Positions 27,614 to 35,993 of a stretch of DNA of 64,000 bases are shown in pieces. The DNA is from Streptomyces pristinaespiralis. Its GTDB lineage: Bacteria; Actinomycetota; Actinomycetes; Streptomycetales; Streptomycetaceae. The stretch is taken from contig NZ_CP011340.1 in the NCBI RefSeq assembly GCF_001278075.1, forward strand, positions 6,073,501 to 6,137,500. The letters are read 5' to 3'. The first letter of the stretch is position 1. Each line of letters opens with the position of its first letter. Position numbers and translations under genes: made by a program. The notes below the pieces were generated by a model. It searched no databases and was not told the origin of the DNA. It saw only the letters and a list, made by a program, of their open reading frames with translations.

Positions 27614-27775
27614 TGCGGCTTTGCTTTGGAATGGGCCTCTGATACTGAGCTGCCCGACTTGCCCGAGGGCAGTGTCCGGGTGGCTGCGGACGAGGTCTAT
27701 GGCCGCGACGGAGCCTTCCGCGACTTCCTCGGGACGCGCCGACTGCCCTACGCGGTCACCATGCCGGTCTGCTGG
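27614..27775 (+). pseudogene. IS701-like transposase fragment
   Basis: A reading frame of about 50 residues contains LEWASDTELPDLPEG followed by VRVAADEVYGRDGAFRDFL and LPYAVTMPV. The ADEVYG segment matches the central catalytic-Asp region of IS701-type DDE transposases. Nothing recognisable precedes it and the similarity stops after TMPV, so both ends are missing. It is a relic, useful as a mark of past mobile activity at the seam between the two island segments. Confidence 0.65.
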
Positions 27776-27864
27776 AGGAACGCCGCACGAGGTGCAGCTC
27801 CCAGCGGCTGTTCCCAAGGGGCGACGCCCTGTTCCGGGCTTCCTTCCCAGCCGGAGTACGGGCG

Positions 27865-28434
27865 TCAACTAGTGGTGACCAACTCGTCGAGTAACTGCTC
27901 CAACAGATTGTTGTCACCGAGGAAGCTCTTCACCGCGGCGTCCTCGTTGCGTTGAGGGTCCATGCCCGACCAGCTCAGGGCGTATCCCGCGTCGGCGCTC
28001 AGCCGGGCCAGGAACGCCCGCTGGGCACGGCCGTTGCCCTCGCGGAACGGGTGGAGGACGTTCAGGTCGCCGTACAACGTGGCCAGTTGGATGACGAATT
28101 CCTGCCGAGGGAGACTCCGCAGTCGGCCGGATGAGGCGAGACGGCCGAATACCTCTCCGGCGTAGGGCACCAGGTTTCTCGCCGGACAGAAGGGTGTGCG
28201 CTTGGCGATGTTCACAGTGCGTAACTCGCCTGCCCACGGATAGATGTCGCCGAAGATCGCGGCATGGAACGCTTGGTAATGGCCGAGGTCGTACGCGCCG
28301 GGTAGGGGTTGTTCGGCGAGCATGACGAGGCGCGCCCGGGTGATGTCCGCCTCTGCTGCCGCGAGCAGCTGATGGTCGGTGATGCCGAGCTTGTTGCGCA
28401 GCACGCCGTTGGGCATGGCGTACGGATCGTTCAC
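27865..28434 (-). CDS. Fic-domain AMP-transferase toxin
   Basis: 189 residues. The Fic active site is complete: HPFREGNGRAQR with His128, matching HPFx(D/E)GNGRxxR, the form used for AMPylation of target proteins. The flap region with YPWAGELRTVNIAK near residue 65 is also typical. No inhibitory helix motif is present in this chain, so it needs a separate antitoxin (class I Fic), supplied by the overlapping upstream gene. Start and antitoxin stop overlap by four bases. Related toxins (VbhT, FicT) modify DNA gyrase and topoisomerase IV; the target here is unknown. It may stabilise the island or act as an abortive defence. Confidence 0.92.
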   Translation of the reverse strand: MNDPYAMPNGVLRNKLGITDHQLLAAAEADITRARLVMLAEQPLPGAYDLGHYQAFHAAIFGDIYPWAGELRTVNIAKRTPFCPARNLVPYAGEVFGRLASSGRLRSLPRQEFVIQLATLYGDLNVLHPFREGNGRAQRAFLARLSADAGYALSWSGMDPQRNEDAAVKSFLGDNNLLEQLLDELVTTS

Positions 28435-28781
28435 CCTGCCCGCCGCTCCGAAATCTGTCGGTGTCGGGCGATCGCGCGGGCGACCAGGGTGTCCGCGTCG
28501 ACGTCGCCCTTCACGTACGCCTCGGTATCGCGGTCGGAGGCCTCGGAGGCGTGGAGCCCTTCGGCCTCGATGGAGCCGGTGGCCGAGGCGACGGCCGCAC
28601 GTCGTGCCGCCCGGCCGCTCAGCGCCTCGAAGGCCTCGACGGACAGGAGGACGCCCTGGGGCTTGCGGTGGGCGCCGATCAGGACCGGGTCGGCATCCGC
28701 GCCGGACTCCGACAGGTCAGCCAGGATCCGCGACAGTCCCGCACGCGCGTCGCTGACCGTCACGACCTCAGGGATCACCAT
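28431..28781 (-). CDS. Phd/VbhA-like antitoxin of the Fic module
   Basis: 116 residues. The N-terminal 60 (VVTVSDARAGLSRILADL, then VLLSVEAFEAL) look like a Phd/YefM DNA-binding antitoxin. The C-terminal half contains SIEAEG at residues 70-75, which fits the (S/T)xxxE(G/N) inhibitory motif that blocks Fic active sites, followed by a helix ending ADTLVARAIARHRQ, as in VbhA-type antitoxins. The protein therefore appears to join a promoter-binding domain with a direct Fic inhibitor. It is first in the operon, overlapping the toxin by four bases, and an operator-like palindrome lies 31-40 bases upstream of its start. Confidence 0.85.
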   Translation of the reverse strand: MVIPEVVTVSDARAGLSRILADLSESGADADPVLIGAHRKPQGVLLSVEAFEALSGRAARRAAVASATGSIEAEGLHASEASDRDTEAYVKGDVDADTLVARAIARHRQISERRAG

Positions 28782-28811
28782 GTTGTCACCGTACCCATAT
28801 AGAGGCTTGAT

Positions 28812-28826
28812 TCTGTACAGATTCTA
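28812..28826 (-). promoter_or_regulatory. Operator palindrome and -10 box of the Fic operon
   Basis: TCTGTACAGA (28812-28821) is a perfect 10-base palindrome. Read on the minus strand it directly follows TAGAAT (28826-28821), a good -10 box about 40 bases before the antitoxin ATG. A regulator bound here would sit on the transcription start, which fits autorepression by the Phd-like antitoxin. Confidence 0.55.
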
Positions 28827-29157
28827 GTACGGATTCCGGAGAGTGTCCCCCCCGGGCAGCCTGGGAGGTATCCCCAACCCCGTCCCGGAGGCTGCCACCA
28901 ACCGAGACCGCGACGTCCTCGCCGATGTCGGCGGGTTGAACCGGACTGCCGGCAGATCGCGCCGGTTAGTCTGGTGATCTCCATGTCAGCGGTGATGTCG
29001 TCCGCCTCGGTGGTCACCAGAACCAGCCTCTGGGAGAACGACGAAGCCCCCGTCCGGACCGCTCCGGCGCGGGGCGCCTCCTTACGTAGCCATCAAGGTA
29101 GCCCCGGAAACACCCTCCCTGCACGTTTGTGCAGGTCATAGCGTCGCGGTGACTCTC
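28827..29157. other. Non-coding right end of the island
   Basis: About 330 bases with no gene. It holds the GTAGCC direct repeats (29086-29103) and a hairpin CCTGCAC/GTGCAGG (29118-29135) just inside the right attachment copy. Nothing else was recognised. Confidence 0.6.
29086..29103. repeat. GTAGCC direct repeats near right end (candidate integrase arm sites)
   Basis: GTAGCC occurs at 29086-29091 and 29098-29103, the same 12-base period and orientation as at 2719-2736. The pair lies 54 bases inside the right attachment copy; the left pair lies 112 bases inside the left copy. Confidence 0.45.
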
Positions 29158-29184
29158 CCCGGCGTACAGCCCGACTCGTCTGCC
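29158..29184. repeat. Right attachment-site copy (exact rnpB 3' end)
   Basis: Identical over 27 bases to 2580-2606. It is followed 21 bases later by a strong terminator, which is where the native rnpB transcript probably ended before insertion. This marks the outer right border of the island. Confidence 0.85.
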
Positions 29185-29205
29185 CCTCCATGCGTATTCG
29201 TGCAG

Positions 29206-29237
29206 AAAGGGCCTCCGACCCGCGTCGGAGGCCCTTT
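29206..29237. terminator. Bidirectional Rho-independent terminator
   Basis: A perfect 14-bp stem AAAGGGCCTCCGAC/GTCGGAGGCCCTTT with loop CCGC. It terminates the minus-strand secreted protein gene ending at 29245 and, before the island inserted, would have ended rnpB on the plus strand. Confidence 0.88.
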
Positions 29238-29244
29238 CATCGGA

Positions 29245-29661
29245 TCAGGCCTTGGTCGAGTCGCTGCACAGCCAGTCGCCGTAGCGGACGCCGTCCTTGC
29301 TGCGGACGATGCAGACCCGCACCGTGTCGTTCTCGGTGAGGTCGTAGTTGCACGTCGTGATGCCGGTGCCGGGCTGGCCGATGCTGGTCGTGTCGTAGCA
29401 GCCGGTCCGGTGGTCCCGCCAGCCCCACGCGTCGATGTTGACCTTCTGCCAGCGCTCGATCTTGGCCTGCACCGAGTAGCCGTCGGCCGACGAGTCCTTC
29501 ACGTAGAGCCAGTCACCGTCGGGGTAGAACGTCGCCGTGCCCCAGGATCTGCTGACACTCACGTTGAGGCCGCTCGCGGAGGCGGAGCCTGCCATGCCGA
29601 CGACGAGGGCACCGCTCGCGAGGAGGGCCATGCCGGCCGTTACCGCCTTGCTGCGCGTCAT
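29245..29661 (-). CDS. Small secreted protein
   Basis: 138 residues. A classic Sec signal peptide (basic MTRSK, hydrophobic core, cleavage after GSASA near residue 29) precedes a mature part of about 110 residues with four cysteines (in GCYDT, TTCNY, VCIVR and LCSDS) that could form two disulfides. The mature part is rich in Trp and Tyr with alternating beta-strand-like patterns. I do not recognise a family. The gene ends at the strong terminator and is the first chromosomal gene right of the island. Confidence 0.82.
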   Translation of the reverse strand: MTRSKAVTAGMALLASGALVVGMAGSASASGLNVSVSRSWGTATFYPDGDWLYVKDSSADGYSVQAKIERWQKVNIDAWGWRDHRTGCYDTTSIGQPGTGITTCNYDLTENDTVRVCIVRSKDGVRYGDWLCSDSTKA

Positions 29662-29787
29662 GAAGTGTTCCCTTTCCGAAGACGTGTTCGATGGGCGTCC
29701 AGATCAAACCGCTGCCGACGAACAGGTGTCAAAGGGGTTTCTGACGCGTGGAGTTGACGGATGCCGCCAGGGCCGGCCGGTCATCCG

Positions 29788-30255
29788 TCACACGCCCTGC
29801 CGGGCGTTTCGCCTCCACACCGCGTGCAGCGCCGGTGAGTGGGCGGGGGCCGGGCGGGCCGGGCAGACGTCCAGGTGGCTGATCCGGCAGGTGCCGGACG
29901 GGGCGGCCGATCGCAGGCCGACCGCCGTGCCGTCGCCCGCGATGCGCCAGCGGTGGCCCACGGGGACCGCGGCGGCCGCGAGGGCGCCGGGCTCGATGAG
30001 TATCCAGCGGCCGTGCGCGGTGCGGTGCCGCTCCGCCGTGCTGCCGCACTCGTGGCAGGTCGCGGAGCCGGGCGCGGCGGCGGCCGTGCGGGTCGCGAAC
30101 GTCAGCGCGTCGCCCGTGGCCGTCAGGATGTCGCCCAGCCGGACGGGATCGCGGCCGGACCTCGTGGGGTGTTCGCACCGTGCGCACAGCGCGGCGCGGC
30201 GGCCGGCGTCCAGGCGGGCGCCGGGGCCGTCACAGGCAGCACATCGAAAGCCCAA
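29788..30255 (-). CDS. DUF6083-domain protein
   Basis: 155 residues. An N-terminal zinc-ribbon-like pair (CAAC and CARC near residues 5-27) is followed by CHECG near 93 and a domain with GRWILIEPGAL, VPVGHRWRIAGDGTAV and a later CRISHLDVCP, the pattern of the actinomycete DUF6083 family. Function unknown. The only possible start in the open frame is TTG at 30255, preceded by GGGGGG and GGAG; the frame is closed by a stop a few codons upstream. Confidence 0.75.
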   Translation of the reverse strand: MGFRCAACDGPGARLDAGRRAALCARCEHPTRSGRDPVRLGDILTATGDALTFATRTAAAAPGSATCHECGSTAERHRTAHGRWILIEPGALAAAAVPVGHRWRIAGDGTAVGLRSAAPSGTCRISHLDVCPARPAPAHSPALHAVWRRNARQGV

Positions 30256-30359
30256 CTCCGGCCCCCCGCGGCTTGGTTACAGCGCGATGCTTCCTTCCCC
30301 ACCCAGAAGTCTTCCGAGAGTGACGAATTCGAAACTATGCGTACGGGCCGGGGTGCGGC

Positions 30360-30683
30360 TCAGCCCTTCAGGGAGCGGGCCGCCACACGGTCGAGGTGCG
30401 ACGCGAAGGCCTCCGCCGCGTCCGGGGTGAGCGTGCGCAGCGCCACCATGGCCGTGATGATGACGTCGCACAGTTCTGCCTCGACGTCCTGCCAGCTGTG
30501 CGTCGTGCCCTTGCGCGGGTTCTGCCCCTTCGCGCCGATGACCGCCTGCGCGACCTCGCCCACCTCCTCGGAGAGCTTCAGCACGCGCAGCAGGACCTCC
30601 TGCTCCGGCGGGTACTTGCTGTTCTCGTGCAGCCAGTCGTGCAGGCGGCCGATGGTCTCCCAGCCGGTGTCCGTGTGCTCCAT
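30360..30683 (-). CDS. MazG-like nucleotide pyrophosphohydrolase
   Basis: 107 residues of the all-alpha NTP pyrophosphohydrolase fold. The metal-binding motifs are present: SEEVGEVAQAV near residue 38 and VEAELCDVI near 68, with the spacing of MazG/dCTPase-type enzymes. These hydrolyse (d)NTPs to monophosphates and pyrophosphate, usually as house-cleaning. The open frame extends far upstream, but only the part from the ATG at 30683 gives a meaningful protein. It stands alone between an SDR and a DUF6083 gene. Confidence 0.9.
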   Translation of the reverse strand: MEHTDTGWETIGRLHDWLHENSKYPPEQEVLLRVLKLSEEVGEVAQAVIGAKGQNPRKGTTHSWQDVEAELCDVIITAMVALRTLTPDAAEAFASHLDRVAARSLKG

Positions 30684-30772
30684 GACCGCAGAGTGCCATG
30701 GCGGGGACGGCCGGCGGAGGGGAACGCCGGGGCGCAGGGGGAGCTGATGCTCCCGCGGCCCCGGCCGTGCCG

Positions 30773-31576
30773 TCAGCCCCGCCCGATGAACGGCATGTTG
30801 GTCGCCATCACCGTCACGAACTGCACGTTCGCCTCCAGCGGCAGCTCCGCCATGTGCCGCACGGTCCGGGCCACGTCGGCCGCGTCCATCACCGGCTCCG
30901 GCGCCAGTTCGCCGTTGGCCTGCAGGACGCCCGACTGCATGGCCCCGGTCATCTCGGTCGCCGCGTTGCCGATGTCGATCTGGCCGCAGGCGATCGAGTA
31001 CGGACGGCCGTCCAGCGAGAGGGACTTCGTCAGGCCGGTCAGCGCGTGCTTCGTCGCGGTGTACGGCGCCGAGTTCGGGCGCGGCGCGTGCGCGGAGACG
31101 GAACCGTTGTTGATGATCCGGCCGCCCTGCGGGACCTGGTCCTTCATCTGGCGGAACGCCGCCTGCGCACACAGGAACGCGCCGTTCAGGTTCGTGTCGA
31201 CGACCTTGCGCCAGGCGGAGAACGGCATGTCCTCGAAGCGGATGCCGCCGGGCCCGAACGTGCCCGCGTTGTTGAAGAGCAGATCGAGCCGTCCGTAGCG
31301 CTCGCGCACCGTGGCGAAGAGGGCCGCCACTGCGTCGGGGTCTGTCACGTCCGTCGGCACGCACAGCACGTCCGCGTCCGGCCGGACGTCGCGGATCAGC
31401 GCCGCGGTCTCCTCCAGCGACTCGTTACGCCGACCGGCGAGCGCCACTGCCCACTTCGGGCGAACAGCCGAACCGGCGGCCGTGTCCTGCCCGGCCCGTG
31501 CCAGTTCCAGTGCCACGCTCCGGCCGATGCCGGAGCCCGCACCTGTCACCACCGCGATCCTCACTACAGCGTTCAT
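30773..31576 (-). CDS. SDR-family oxidoreductase
   Basis: 267 residues of a classical short-chain dehydrogenase: nucleotide-binding [11 protein letters not shown] near residue 10, NNAG near 108, and the catalytic YTATK near 175 with Ser in NGSVSAH. An insert of about 11 residues (around [13 protein letters not shown]) lies between the first helix and second strand, where most relatives have none. The substrate cannot be told. The ATG at 31576 faces the phoD gene across a 133-base divergent promoter region. Confidence 0.9.
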   Translation of the reverse strand: MNAVVRIAVVTGAGSGIGRSVALELARAGQDTAAGSAVRPKWAVALAGRRNESLEETAALIRDVRPDADVLCVPTDVTDPDAVAALFATVRERYGRLDLLFNNAGTFGPGGIRFEDMPFSAWRKVVDTNLNGAFLCAQAAFRQMKDQVPQGGRIINNGSVSAHAPRPNSAPYTATKHALTGLTKSLSLDGRPYSIACGQIDIGNAATEMTGAMQSGVLQANGELAPEPVMDAADVARTVRHMAELPLEANVQFVTVMATNMPFIGRG

Positions 31577-31709
31577 GTCTGCGCAGCGTACGCGCATGCG
31601 TCGTGCGCGGATCTCATCCGACCGCCATGCGGATGTTGTGTCCCCGACAACGCGGATTCGTCGGCTCCGGCTGCAATGCGACTGACAACAGCCGTAAGGG
31701 GAGGGCCAC

Positions 31710-33338
31710 ATGACACCCGCGCACACGTCCCACTCGCCCGAGCTCAGAGCGGCCGCCCGGCACTTCGGGCGACGCACCTTCCTCACCGCCACGTCCGCCG
31801 CCGCCGCGCTCGCCTTCGCGGTGAACCTGCCGGGCACCGCGCACGCCAGTACGGTCAACGGCCGCAAAATCACCGAGAACCCCTTCACGCTCGGTGTGGC
31901 GTCCGGCGACCCCCAGCCCGCGTCCGTCGTGCTGTGGACGCGCCTCGCGCCGAGGCCGTACGAACCGGGCAGCGGCATGCCCGACGCCAGGGTCCAGGTC
32001 CAGTGGGAGGTCGCCCACGACGCCGCGTTCGCCCGGATCGCCAAGCGGGGCAGCGTCACCGCCTTCCCCGAGTTCAACCACAGCGTCCACGTCGAGGCCA
32101 CCGGCCTCGAGGCGGACCGGGTCTACCACTACCGCTTCCGCACCGGCACCTGGATCAGCCCCGCCGGCCGCACCCGTACCGCTCCCGCCCCCGGTGCCGT
32201 ACTGGGCCGGCTGAAGCTGGCGGCCGTGTCCTGCCAGGCGTACCACGACGGTTACTTCACCGCGTACCGGCACCTCGCGGACGAGGACCTCGATGTCGTC
32301 TTCCACCTCGGCGACTACCTCTACGAGTACGCCGTCAACTCGGCGGGCGGCGCACGCAACTACACCGACCGCGTCCTGCCGGCCCACTTCAACCGCGAGA
32401 CGGTCACCCTGGAGGACTACCGGCTGCGGTACGGCCTCTACAAGTCCGACCCGGACCTCCAGGCCGCCCACGCCGCGCACCCCTTCGTCGTGACCTGGGA
32501 CGACCACGAGACGGAGAACAACTACGCCGACGAGACGCCCGAGAACGGCGTGCCGCCGGAGGAGTTCCTGCTGCGCAGGGCGTCCGCGTACCGGGCGTAC
32601 TGGGAGAACCAGCCGCTGCGCGCGCCGCAGCAGCCGGCCGGTCCGGACATGCAGCTCTACCGCCGGCTGCACTTCGGACAGCTGGCCCAGTTCGACGTGC
32701 TGGACACCCGCCAGTACCGCTCGGACCAGGCGTACGCCGACCGGGCGCACGTCTCGGGACCCGAGTCGGAGGACCCGTCGCGCACGATGACCGGCGCGCA
32801 GCAGGAGCGCTGGCTGATCGACGGCTGGCGCGCGTCCACCGCCGTGTGGAACGTCGTGCCGCAGCAGGTCAACTTCTCCCGGCGCAGCCTGGACCTCACC
32901 GACGACCCCAAGCTCAGCATGGACGCGTGGGACGGCTACCCCGCCTCCCGCGACCGGGTCCTGGACGGCGCGAAATCCGCGGGCGTGGAGAACCTGATGG
33001 TCCTCACCGGCGACGTGCACGTCGCGTACGCCTACGACATCAAGCGCGACTACGAGACGCCCGGCGCGGAGATCGTCGGCACCGAGATCGTGGCCACGTC
33101 CGTCTCCAGCGGCAAGGACGGCGCCGACAAGCCGGCCACCTGGGACACGTACACCACGGCGAACCCGCACATGAAGCTCTACAACGGCCGCCGCGGCTAT
33201 GTGACGGTCACCCTCGACCAGCAGCAGGCACGCGCCGACTTCCGTGCGGTGGCCGCCGTGACGACGCCGGGCGCGCCCGTGTCCACGATCGCGTCGTTCG
33301 TGACGCAGGCGGGGAACCCGGGGCTCCAGCAGGTGTGA
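31710..33338 (+). CDS. phoD: PhoD-type alkaline phosphatase, Tat-exported
   Basis: 542 residues. A twin-arginine signal (RRTFLTATS at 21-29, hydrophobic core, AHA cleavage near 46) directs folded export. The mature part has the PhoD N-domain ([18 protein letters not shown]) and the metallophosphatase core: [30 protein letters not shown] and LTGDVHVAY carry the metal ligands. PhoD enzymes hydrolyse phosphomono- and diesters, using calcium and iron, and release phosphate outside the cell. They are normally induced by PhoP under phosphate shortage; I did not see a clear PHO box in the 133-base upstream region. Confidence 0.93.
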   Translation: MTPAHTSHSPELRAAARHFGRRTFLTATSAAAALAFAVNLPGTAHASTVNGRKITENPFTLGVASGDPQPASVVLWTRLAPRPYEPGSGMPDARVQVQWEVAHDAAFARIAKRGSVTAFPEFNHSVHVEATGLEADRVYHYRFRTGTWISPAGRTRTAPAPGAVLGRLKLAAVSCQAYHDGYFTAYRHLADEDLDVVFHLGDYLYEYAVNSAGGARNYTDRVLPAHFNRETVTLEDYRLRYGLYKSDPDLQAAHAAHPFVVTWDDHETENNYADETPENGVPPEEFLLRRASAYRAYWENQPLRAPQQPAGPDMQLYRRLHFGQLAQFDVLDTRQYRSDQAYADRAHVSGPESEDPSRTMTGAQQERWLIDGWRASTAVWNVVPQQVNFSRRSLDLTDDPKLSMDAWDGYPASRDRVLDGAKSAGVENLMVLTGDVHVAYAYDIKRDYETPGAEIVGTEIVATSVSSGKDGADKPATWDTYTTANPHMKLYNGRRGYVTVTLDQQQARADFRAVAAVTTPGAPVSTIASFVTQAGNPGLQQV

Positions 33339-33344
33339 TCCGGC

Positions 33345-33372
33345 GTCCGGCACGTCGTGCGACGTGCCGGAC
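33345..33372. terminator. Terminator between convergent phoD and oxidoreductase genes
   Basis: GTCCGGCACGTCG (33345-33357) and CGACGTGCCGGAC (33360-33372) are perfect inverted repeats with almost no loop, six bases after phoD. No U-tract, which is usual for actinomycete stem terminators. Confidence 0.75.
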
Positions 33373-33433
33373 GGCCCGGCCGGTCCCTGTGGCGGTCCCC
33401 GCCGCCGAAGGGGTCAGGCGGTCGTGCGCGGCG

Positions 33434-34435
33434 TCATCCGCCGTGGCTCTCGCCCGGGAAGCGGACGCCGATGCGCTCACGCACCGCGTCGAGCGTCCGC
33501 ATCACGGCGAGCGTGCCCTCGAGCGGGACGAGGGGCGACTCCTTCTCGCCCGCCCGCACGGCACGCATCACCTCGGCCGCCTCGTGGTGCAGCGAGTCCC
33601 GGCGGCCGTCGAAGAGGAACTCCTCCGGGTCCTTGCCGTCGCGGTGCAGGACGAAGCGCTCGGGGAAGAAGAAGCCGTCCGGGACGTCGATCCGGCCGGC
33701 CGTACCGGTCACGGAGGCCGTGACCGGGGTGCCGGCCGTGATCGAGCAGGACAGCAGCGCCGTCGCGCCCTTGTCCGGCCAGCCGAGCAGCATCCCGGTG
33801 TTGAGGTCCACACCTTCCGGGGACAGCAGCGCGTCCGCCTGCACCCGCTCGGGCTCGCCGAGCAGCAGCAGCGCGAACGCGACCGGGTAGACGCCGAGGT
33901 CGAGCAGCGCGCCGCCACCGAGCGCGGGGTCCCGCAGCCGGTGGTCCGGGGCGAACGGGCCCGCCAGTCCGAAGTCGGCCTGCACGGTACGGACGTCACC
34001 GATGGCGCCCTCGCGGACCAGCTCGGCGATGCGGCGGACGGCCGGGTGGCAGTACATCCACATGGCCTCCATGAGGAACGTGCCGTGCAGACGCGCCAGT
34101 TCGACGAGCTCCGCCGCCTCGGCCGCGTTCAGGGTGAAGGGCTTCTCGCACAGCACCGGCTTCCCGGCCGCCAGACAGAGCCCGGCGGCGGCCCGGTGCG
34201 CGGAGTGCGGCGTTGCGACATACACCACATCGACGTCCTCGTCGGCGGCGAGCGAGGCCCAGTCCCCGTACGCCCGCGGTATGCCGAAACGGTCGGCGAA
34301 GGTCTTCGCGGACGCCTCGGTACGGGAGGCCACCGCCACGACCTCGGCGTCGGGCATGGCCGACAGGTCCTCGACGAACCTCGCGGCCATGCCGCCGGTC
34401 GCCAGTACGCCCCACCGCACGGTGTTGCTCGTCAC
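33434..34435 (-). CDS. Gfo/Idh/MocA-family oxidoreductase
   Basis: 333 residues. Rossmann fold at the N-terminus (RWGVLATGGMAARF), VVYVATPHSAH, then the catalytic EKP motif in VLCEKPFTL, and the alpha/beta C-terminal domain with EAMWMYCHPA. These enzymes oxidise or reduce sugars and related alcohols with NAD(P). The last helices resemble the trans-dihydrodiol/xylose dehydrogenase subgroup. A GTG at 34435 was chosen because AGGGGTGGG precedes it; an in-frame GTG at 34453 would add six residues but lacks a ribosome-binding site. Confidence 0.9.
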   Translation of the reverse strand: MTSNTVRWGVLATGGMAARFVEDLSAMPDAEVVAVASRTEASAKTFADRFGIPRAYGDWASLAADEDVDVVYVATPHSAHRAAAGLCLAAGKPVLCEKPFTLNAAEAAELVELARLHGTFLMEAMWMYCHPAVRRIAELVREGAIGDVRTVQADFGLAGPFAPDHRLRDPALGGGALLDLGVYPVAFALLLLGEPERVQADALLSPEGVDLNTGMLLGWPDKGATALLSCSITAGTPVTASVTGTAGRIDVPDGFFFPERFVLHRDGKDPEEFLFDGRRDSLHHEAAEVMRAVRAGEKESPLVPLEGTLAVMRTLDAVRERIGVRFPGESHGG

Positions 34436-34523
34436 TCGCCCACCCCTGTTCACGCCGAAAACGTCTCGATCAGTCCGGACGAGCTGAGAGCATAGATGTT
34501 GAAAATAGGATTAGGAGCTGTAG

Positions 34524-35948
34524 ATGCCGGAGAGCGGCCAGAGCAAACAAGGACGAACCACTCATCCCGGACCGGCATCCGCGCCCCCGGTCTCCGCCGC
34601 GCCCCCGGTCTCCGGCGTGGTCCCCGCCCCGCGGGACGCCGCAACGACCGCCGCCTCGGTCCCTGTTACCGACGCCGTCACCGGCCCTGTCGGCGGCTCA
34701 GGCACGGTCGCCGGGTCCGTCACAGGACCGGTCGCCGCCGCACGCCGGGCGGGGCTCCTCGTCACACTGGTCCTCGGCGGCCTCACCGCGCTGCCGCCGC
34801 TGTCCATGGACATGTACCTCCCGGCGCTGCCCGCGGTCACCGACTCGCTGCACGCGCCCGCGGCGACCGTCCAGCTCACCCTCACCGCCTGCCTCGCCGG
34901 AATGGCCCTCGGCCAGCTCGTCGTCGGCCCCATGAGCGACAAGTGGGGACGCCGCCGCCCGCTGCTCGTCGGCATGCTCGTCTACGTCGTCGCCACAGCG
35001 ATGTGCGCCTTCGCGCCGACCGTCGAACTGCTCGTCGGCTTCCGCCTGTTGCAGGGACTCGCGGGCGCGGCCGGCATCGTCATCGCCCGAGCGGTGGTGC
35101 GCGACCTCTACGACGGCGTGGAGATGGCCCGGTTCTTCTCCACCCTGATGCTGATATCCGGCGTCGCACCCGTCATCGCCCCGCTCATCGGCGGCCAGGT
35201 GCTGCGCGTCACCGACTGGCGCGGCATCTTCGTGGTGCTCACCGTCGTCGGCGTCCTCCTCACCCTCGTGGTCGTCAAGTGGCTCCACGAGACCCTGCCG
35301 GTGGACAAGCGGCACAGCGGCGGAGTGGGCCAGGCGCTGCGCACCATGCGCGGGCTCCTCGCCGACCGGGTCTTCACCGGCTACATGCTCAGCGGCGGGC
35401 TCGCCTTCGCCGCGCTGTTCGCGTACATCGCGGCCTCGCCGTTCGTCGTGCAGGAGATCTACGGCGCTTCGCCGCAGACCTTCAGCCTCCTCTTCGGCCT
35501 CAACTCGATCGGCCTGATCGCCGTCGGCCAGATCAACGGCCGGCTCCTCGTCGGCCGGGTCAGCCTGGACAAGGCCCTCGGCTTCGGCCTCGCCGTGATC
35601 ACGCTCGCGGCGACGGCGCTGCTGCTCATGACGACGGGGGTCTTCGGAGAGGTGGGCCTGTTCCCGGTCGCGGCGGGCCTGTTCGTGCTGATGTCCGCGA
35701 TGGGGCTGGCGATGCCCAACACCAACGCGCTGGCCCTGCTGCGCACGCCGCACGCGGCGGGCTCGGCGTCGGCGCTGATCGGCACGGCGTCCTTCCTCGT
35801 CGGCGCGGTCGCCTCGCCGCTGGTGGGCATCGCGGGCGAGTCGACGGCGGTGCCGATGGCGGTCGTGCAGGTGGTGTGCGGGGTGGGGGCGATGCTGTGC
35901 TTCCTGCTGCTGTGCCGGCCGTGGAGGGCGAGGGCGGGGGCGGTCTGA
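34524..35948 (+). CDS. Bcr/CflA-type MFS multidrug exporter
   Basis: 474 residues with about 12 transmembrane segments after an unusual 75-residue Ala/Pro/Thr-rich cytosolic N-terminus. LSMDMYLPALPAV in the first helix and GPMSDKWGRRRPLL (motif A) in the 2-3 loop are typical of the DHA1 Bcr/CflA subgroup, proton-driven exporters of antibiotics such as bicyclomycin and chloramphenicol. RBS AGGAG lies seven bases before the ATG. The preceding intergenic stretch (TTGAAAATAGGATT) is unusually AT-rich for this genome and probably holds the promoter. Confidence 0.92.
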   Translation: MPESGQSKQGRTTHPGPASAPPVSAAPPVSGVVPAPRDAATTAASVPVTDAVTGPVGGSGTVAGSVTGPVAAARRAGLLVTLVLGGLTALPPLSMDMYLPALPAVTDSLHAPAATVQLTLTACLAGMALGQLVVGPMSDKWGRRRPLLVGMLVYVVATAMCAFAPTVELLVGFRLLQGLAGAAGIVIARAVVRDLYDGVEMARFFSTLMLISGVAPVIAPLIGGQVLRVTDWRGIFVVLTVVGVLLTLVVVKWLHETLPVDKRHSGGVGQALRTMRGLLADRVFTGYMLSGGLAFAALFAYIAASPFVVQEIYGASPQTFSLLFGLNSIGLIAVGQINGRLLVGRVSLDKALGFGLAVITLAATALLLMTTGVFGEVGLFPVAAGLFVLMSAMGLAMPNTNALALLRTPHAAGSASALIGTASFLVGAVASPLVGIAGESTAVPMAVVQVVCGVGAMLCFLLLCRPWRARAGAV

Positions 35949-35993
35949 CGGGGCGAGGGGTGTGCGGGGGTGCGTGGGCGCCTGCGGCGGGCT

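Larger units (their letters stand above)
27439..27864. other. Intergenic junction with internal att copy and IS scrap
   Basis: 426 bases between the CBS-HEPN gene and the Fic gene. It contains the imperfect copy of the rnpB 3' end (27581-27607) and, starting within ten bases of it, a broken transposase fragment. No intact gene was seen. It looks like the seam between two inserted segments. Confidence 0.6.

Noticed and set aside
2607..29157. Search for an integrase, excisionase or replication protein in the island
   Set aside because: No tyrosine or serine recombinase motif was found in any substantial frame, so the element is called only from its repeated ends.
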